A stretch of 41,732 bases of DNA from an uncultured bacterium (GTDB lineage: Bacteria; Acidobacteriota; Aminicenantia; Aminicenantales; Saccharicenantaceae): contig CALEUG010000006.1 of NCBI GenBank assembly GCA_937920515.1, forward strand, positions 96,000 through 137,731, given 5' to 3'. The notes under the pieces were generated by a model. The model saw nothing but the letters and a program-made list of their open reading frames with translations, made no database searches and had not been told where the DNA came from. A program made the translations under genes and the position numbers. Below are positions 40,396 through 41,732 of this stretch, one piece after another (position 1 is the first letter of the stretch; each line of letters begins with the position of its first letter).

Positions 40396-41730
40396 ATGGA
40401 TTACATAGCAATAGCCGAACAGGTCATAAAAACCTGCAAGCGGAAAGGAGCCGACCTGGCCGAAGCCTACCTGGCCAGCAAACGGGAACTGAGCCTCAAG
40501 GTCAGAAACGGAAAAATCGAGAGCATTCAGGAAGCCAGCAGCTACGGCCTGGGGCTCCGGGTCATAAGCGGCAATAAACTGGGCTTTGCCTACGTTAACG
40601 ATTTCCGGCCGGAGAGTCTGGAAGAAACGGTCGACCGGGCGCTGGAGTTCGCCCGGTTCCTGACTGCCGATGAAAATAACGTCCTGCCCGACGACCCGGG
40701 TGTCACCGAGGTCAAGGGGCTGTATGACCCGGGGTTGAGCCAGGTGGCCCTCGACAGGAAAATTGCCCTGGCCCGGGAAGTGGAAAGCCTGGCCCTGAAG
40801 GTTCCGGGAATTACCAGGAGTGCCGGGGCCAGCTACGGAGAGAGCGAGGGTCAAATCGTCCTGGCCAATTCCCTCGGTCTTGTCAAGAGCTACAGGAGCA
40901 GTGGCTGCGGCTTCGGGCTGGGAGTGATCGCCGAAAAAGGCGACCAGAAATCCAGCGGTTACGAGTCCTGTCAGCGCCGCTTCTTTTCCGACCTCAAGCC
41001 GGCCTCCGAGGTGGCCGTTAGGGCCGCGGACAAGGCCCTGCAGATGCTCGACCCCCGACCGGTAAAAACCCAGAGGGCGGCGGTTATTCTCGACCCCGAC
41101 GTGGCCTACGCCATCCTGGGTGGAATCATTCAGGCCATAAACGGCGAACGGGTACTCCAGGGGGCCAGCTTCCTGGCAAAAAGGCTCGGCCAGAAAATCG
41201 CTTCCGACCTCATCACCATAATTGACGACGGAACCCTGGAAAAAGGCCTGGCCAGCGCGCCTTTCGACGGGGAAGGTGTGCCGACCCTAAGGCGCCCGGT
41301 GGTGGAAAACGGCATCCTGAAAGGTTTTCTTTATAATTGCTATGCCGCCAGAAGGGCCGGCGTCAAGAGCACCGGCAACGCCAGCCGGGGCGGGTTTGAC
41401 AGCCTGCCGGGAATCGGACCGCACAATTTCTACATAGCGGCCGGCAAGCATAAACCGGAAGAAATTATTGCCGCCACCGACAGGGGAGTGCTGGTCAAGG
41501 AAGTAACCGGCTACGGAATAAACCCGGTCAACGGTAACTTCAGCGGCGGGGCAGCCGGGCTGTGGATAGAAAACGGGAAAATCGCCTTCCCGGTCAAAGG
41601 CATTACTATCGCCGGCACGGCCGAGGAAATACTTAACGGAATAGACATGCTGGGCAGCGACCTGGACCTCAACCGCAGCCGGACCGCCCCCACTCTCAGA
41701 ATAAAATCCCTGCAGATCGGCGGCGAGTAA
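40396..41730 (+). CDS. tldE: TldE/PmbA-family protein, partner of TldD
   Basis: A 444-residue TldE (PmbA) protein, the non-catalytic partner that forms a heterodimer with TldD and shapes the proteolytic chamber. It begins with ADLAEAYLASKRELSLKVRNGKIES, and its middle reads AAVILDPDVAYAILGG without any HExxxH, as expected for TldE. DGTLEKGLASAPFDGEG and GNASRGGFDS are family blocks. It has no Tat or other signal peptide, although its TldD partner does. GGAGGG stands just before the ATG. The gene ends 2 bases before the window edge. Confidence 0.92.
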   Translation: MDYIAIAEQVIKTCKRKGADLAEAYLASKRELSLKVRNGKIESIQEASSYGLGLRVISGNKLGFAYVNDFRPESLEETVDRALEFARFLTADENNVLPDDPGVTEVKGLYDPGLSQVALDRKIALAREVESLALKVPGITRSAGASYGESEGQIVLANSLGLVKSYRSSGCGFGLGVIAEKGDQKSSGYESCQRRFFSDLKPASEVAVRAADKALQMLDPRPVKTQRAAVILDPDVAYAILGGIIQAINGERVLQGASFLAKRLGQKIASDLITIIDDGTLEKGLASAPFDGEGVPTLRRPVVENGILKGFLYNCYAARRAGVKSTGNASRGGFDSLPGIGPHNFYIAAGKHKPEEIIAATDRGVLVKEVTGYGINPVNGNFSGGAAGLWIENGKIAFPVKGITIAGTAEEILNGIDMLGSDLDLNRSRTAPTLRIKSLQIGGE

Positions 41731-41732
41731 AA

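Noticed and set aside
1-41732. tRNA, rRNA, CRISPR array, transposase, integrase or phage genes
   Set aside because: I looked for these and saw no sequence or protein motif supporting any of them; gaps are mostly too short.

Overview
The window is about 41.7 kb of GC-rich bacterial chromosome, almost fully coding, with 39 protein genes, the first cut by the left edge. I see no rRNA, tRNA, IS element, phage gene or CRISPR array. The genes suggest a Gram-negative-type, probably anaerobic, saccharolytic and peptidolytic bacterium. Pointers are lipoproteins and RlpA, GH57-type glycogen enzymes, corrinoid methyl transfer with a reductive activator, and an archaeal-type IMP cyclohydrolase. An Aminicenantia/Acidobacteriota-like lineage would fit, but this is inference, not a marker-gene placement.

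Left part (1-6.6 kb): the 5' part of asnS on the minus strand and a divergent DUF4416 gene. A minus-strand run follows, in transcription order M20 peptidase, class V aminotransferase, serA, cysteine desulfurase, and a methyltetrahydrofolate:corrinoid methyltransferase-like protein. This joins serine synthesis to sulfur mobilisation and one-carbon chemistry.

Middle-left (6.7-14.9 kb): an exported GH63-like glycosidase, an RlpA lipoprotein with a SPOR domain, a LOG-family phosphoribohydrolase and a VanZ-like protein. Then comes an operon-like run of PurO IMP cyclohydrolase, stand-alone AICAR formyltransferase, free-standing LigD-type 3'-phosphoesterase and an M28 lipoprotein peptidase.

Glycogen region (14.9-26.2 kb): three GH57 enzymes (an amylase-type protein, a 4-alpha-glucanotransferase-type protein and a DUF1957 branching enzyme), glgC, a soluble GAF histidine kinase, a one-domain response regulator and galT on plus; glgA and a CBM9-like protein on minus. 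Branching enzyme, glgC, kinase and regulator overlap end to end, so the signalling pair is probably co-translated with the committed step of glycogen synthesis.

Right part (26.3-41.7 kb): a Nudix hydrolase, an RlmI-like rRNA methyltransferase, a 485-bp gap rich in inverted repeats, two membrane proteins, an M1 aminopeptidase and a beta-CASP metallo-beta-lactamase protein. Then a tight minus-strand operon encodes RACo-type corrinoid activator, homocysteine S-methyltransferase, corrinoid protein and MttB-family methyltransferase. Last is a TldD/TldE pair whose TldD carries a twin-arginine signal.

The most unusual system is the corrinoid operon. Together with the methyltransferase-like gene at the other end, it supplies every catalytic module of a B12-dependent methionine synthase as separate proteins, plus an MttB-type entry for methyl groups from an unknown methylated amine. 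Start codons were revised from the longest frames wherever a Shine-Dalgarno sequence favoured an internal ATG; each entry says so.
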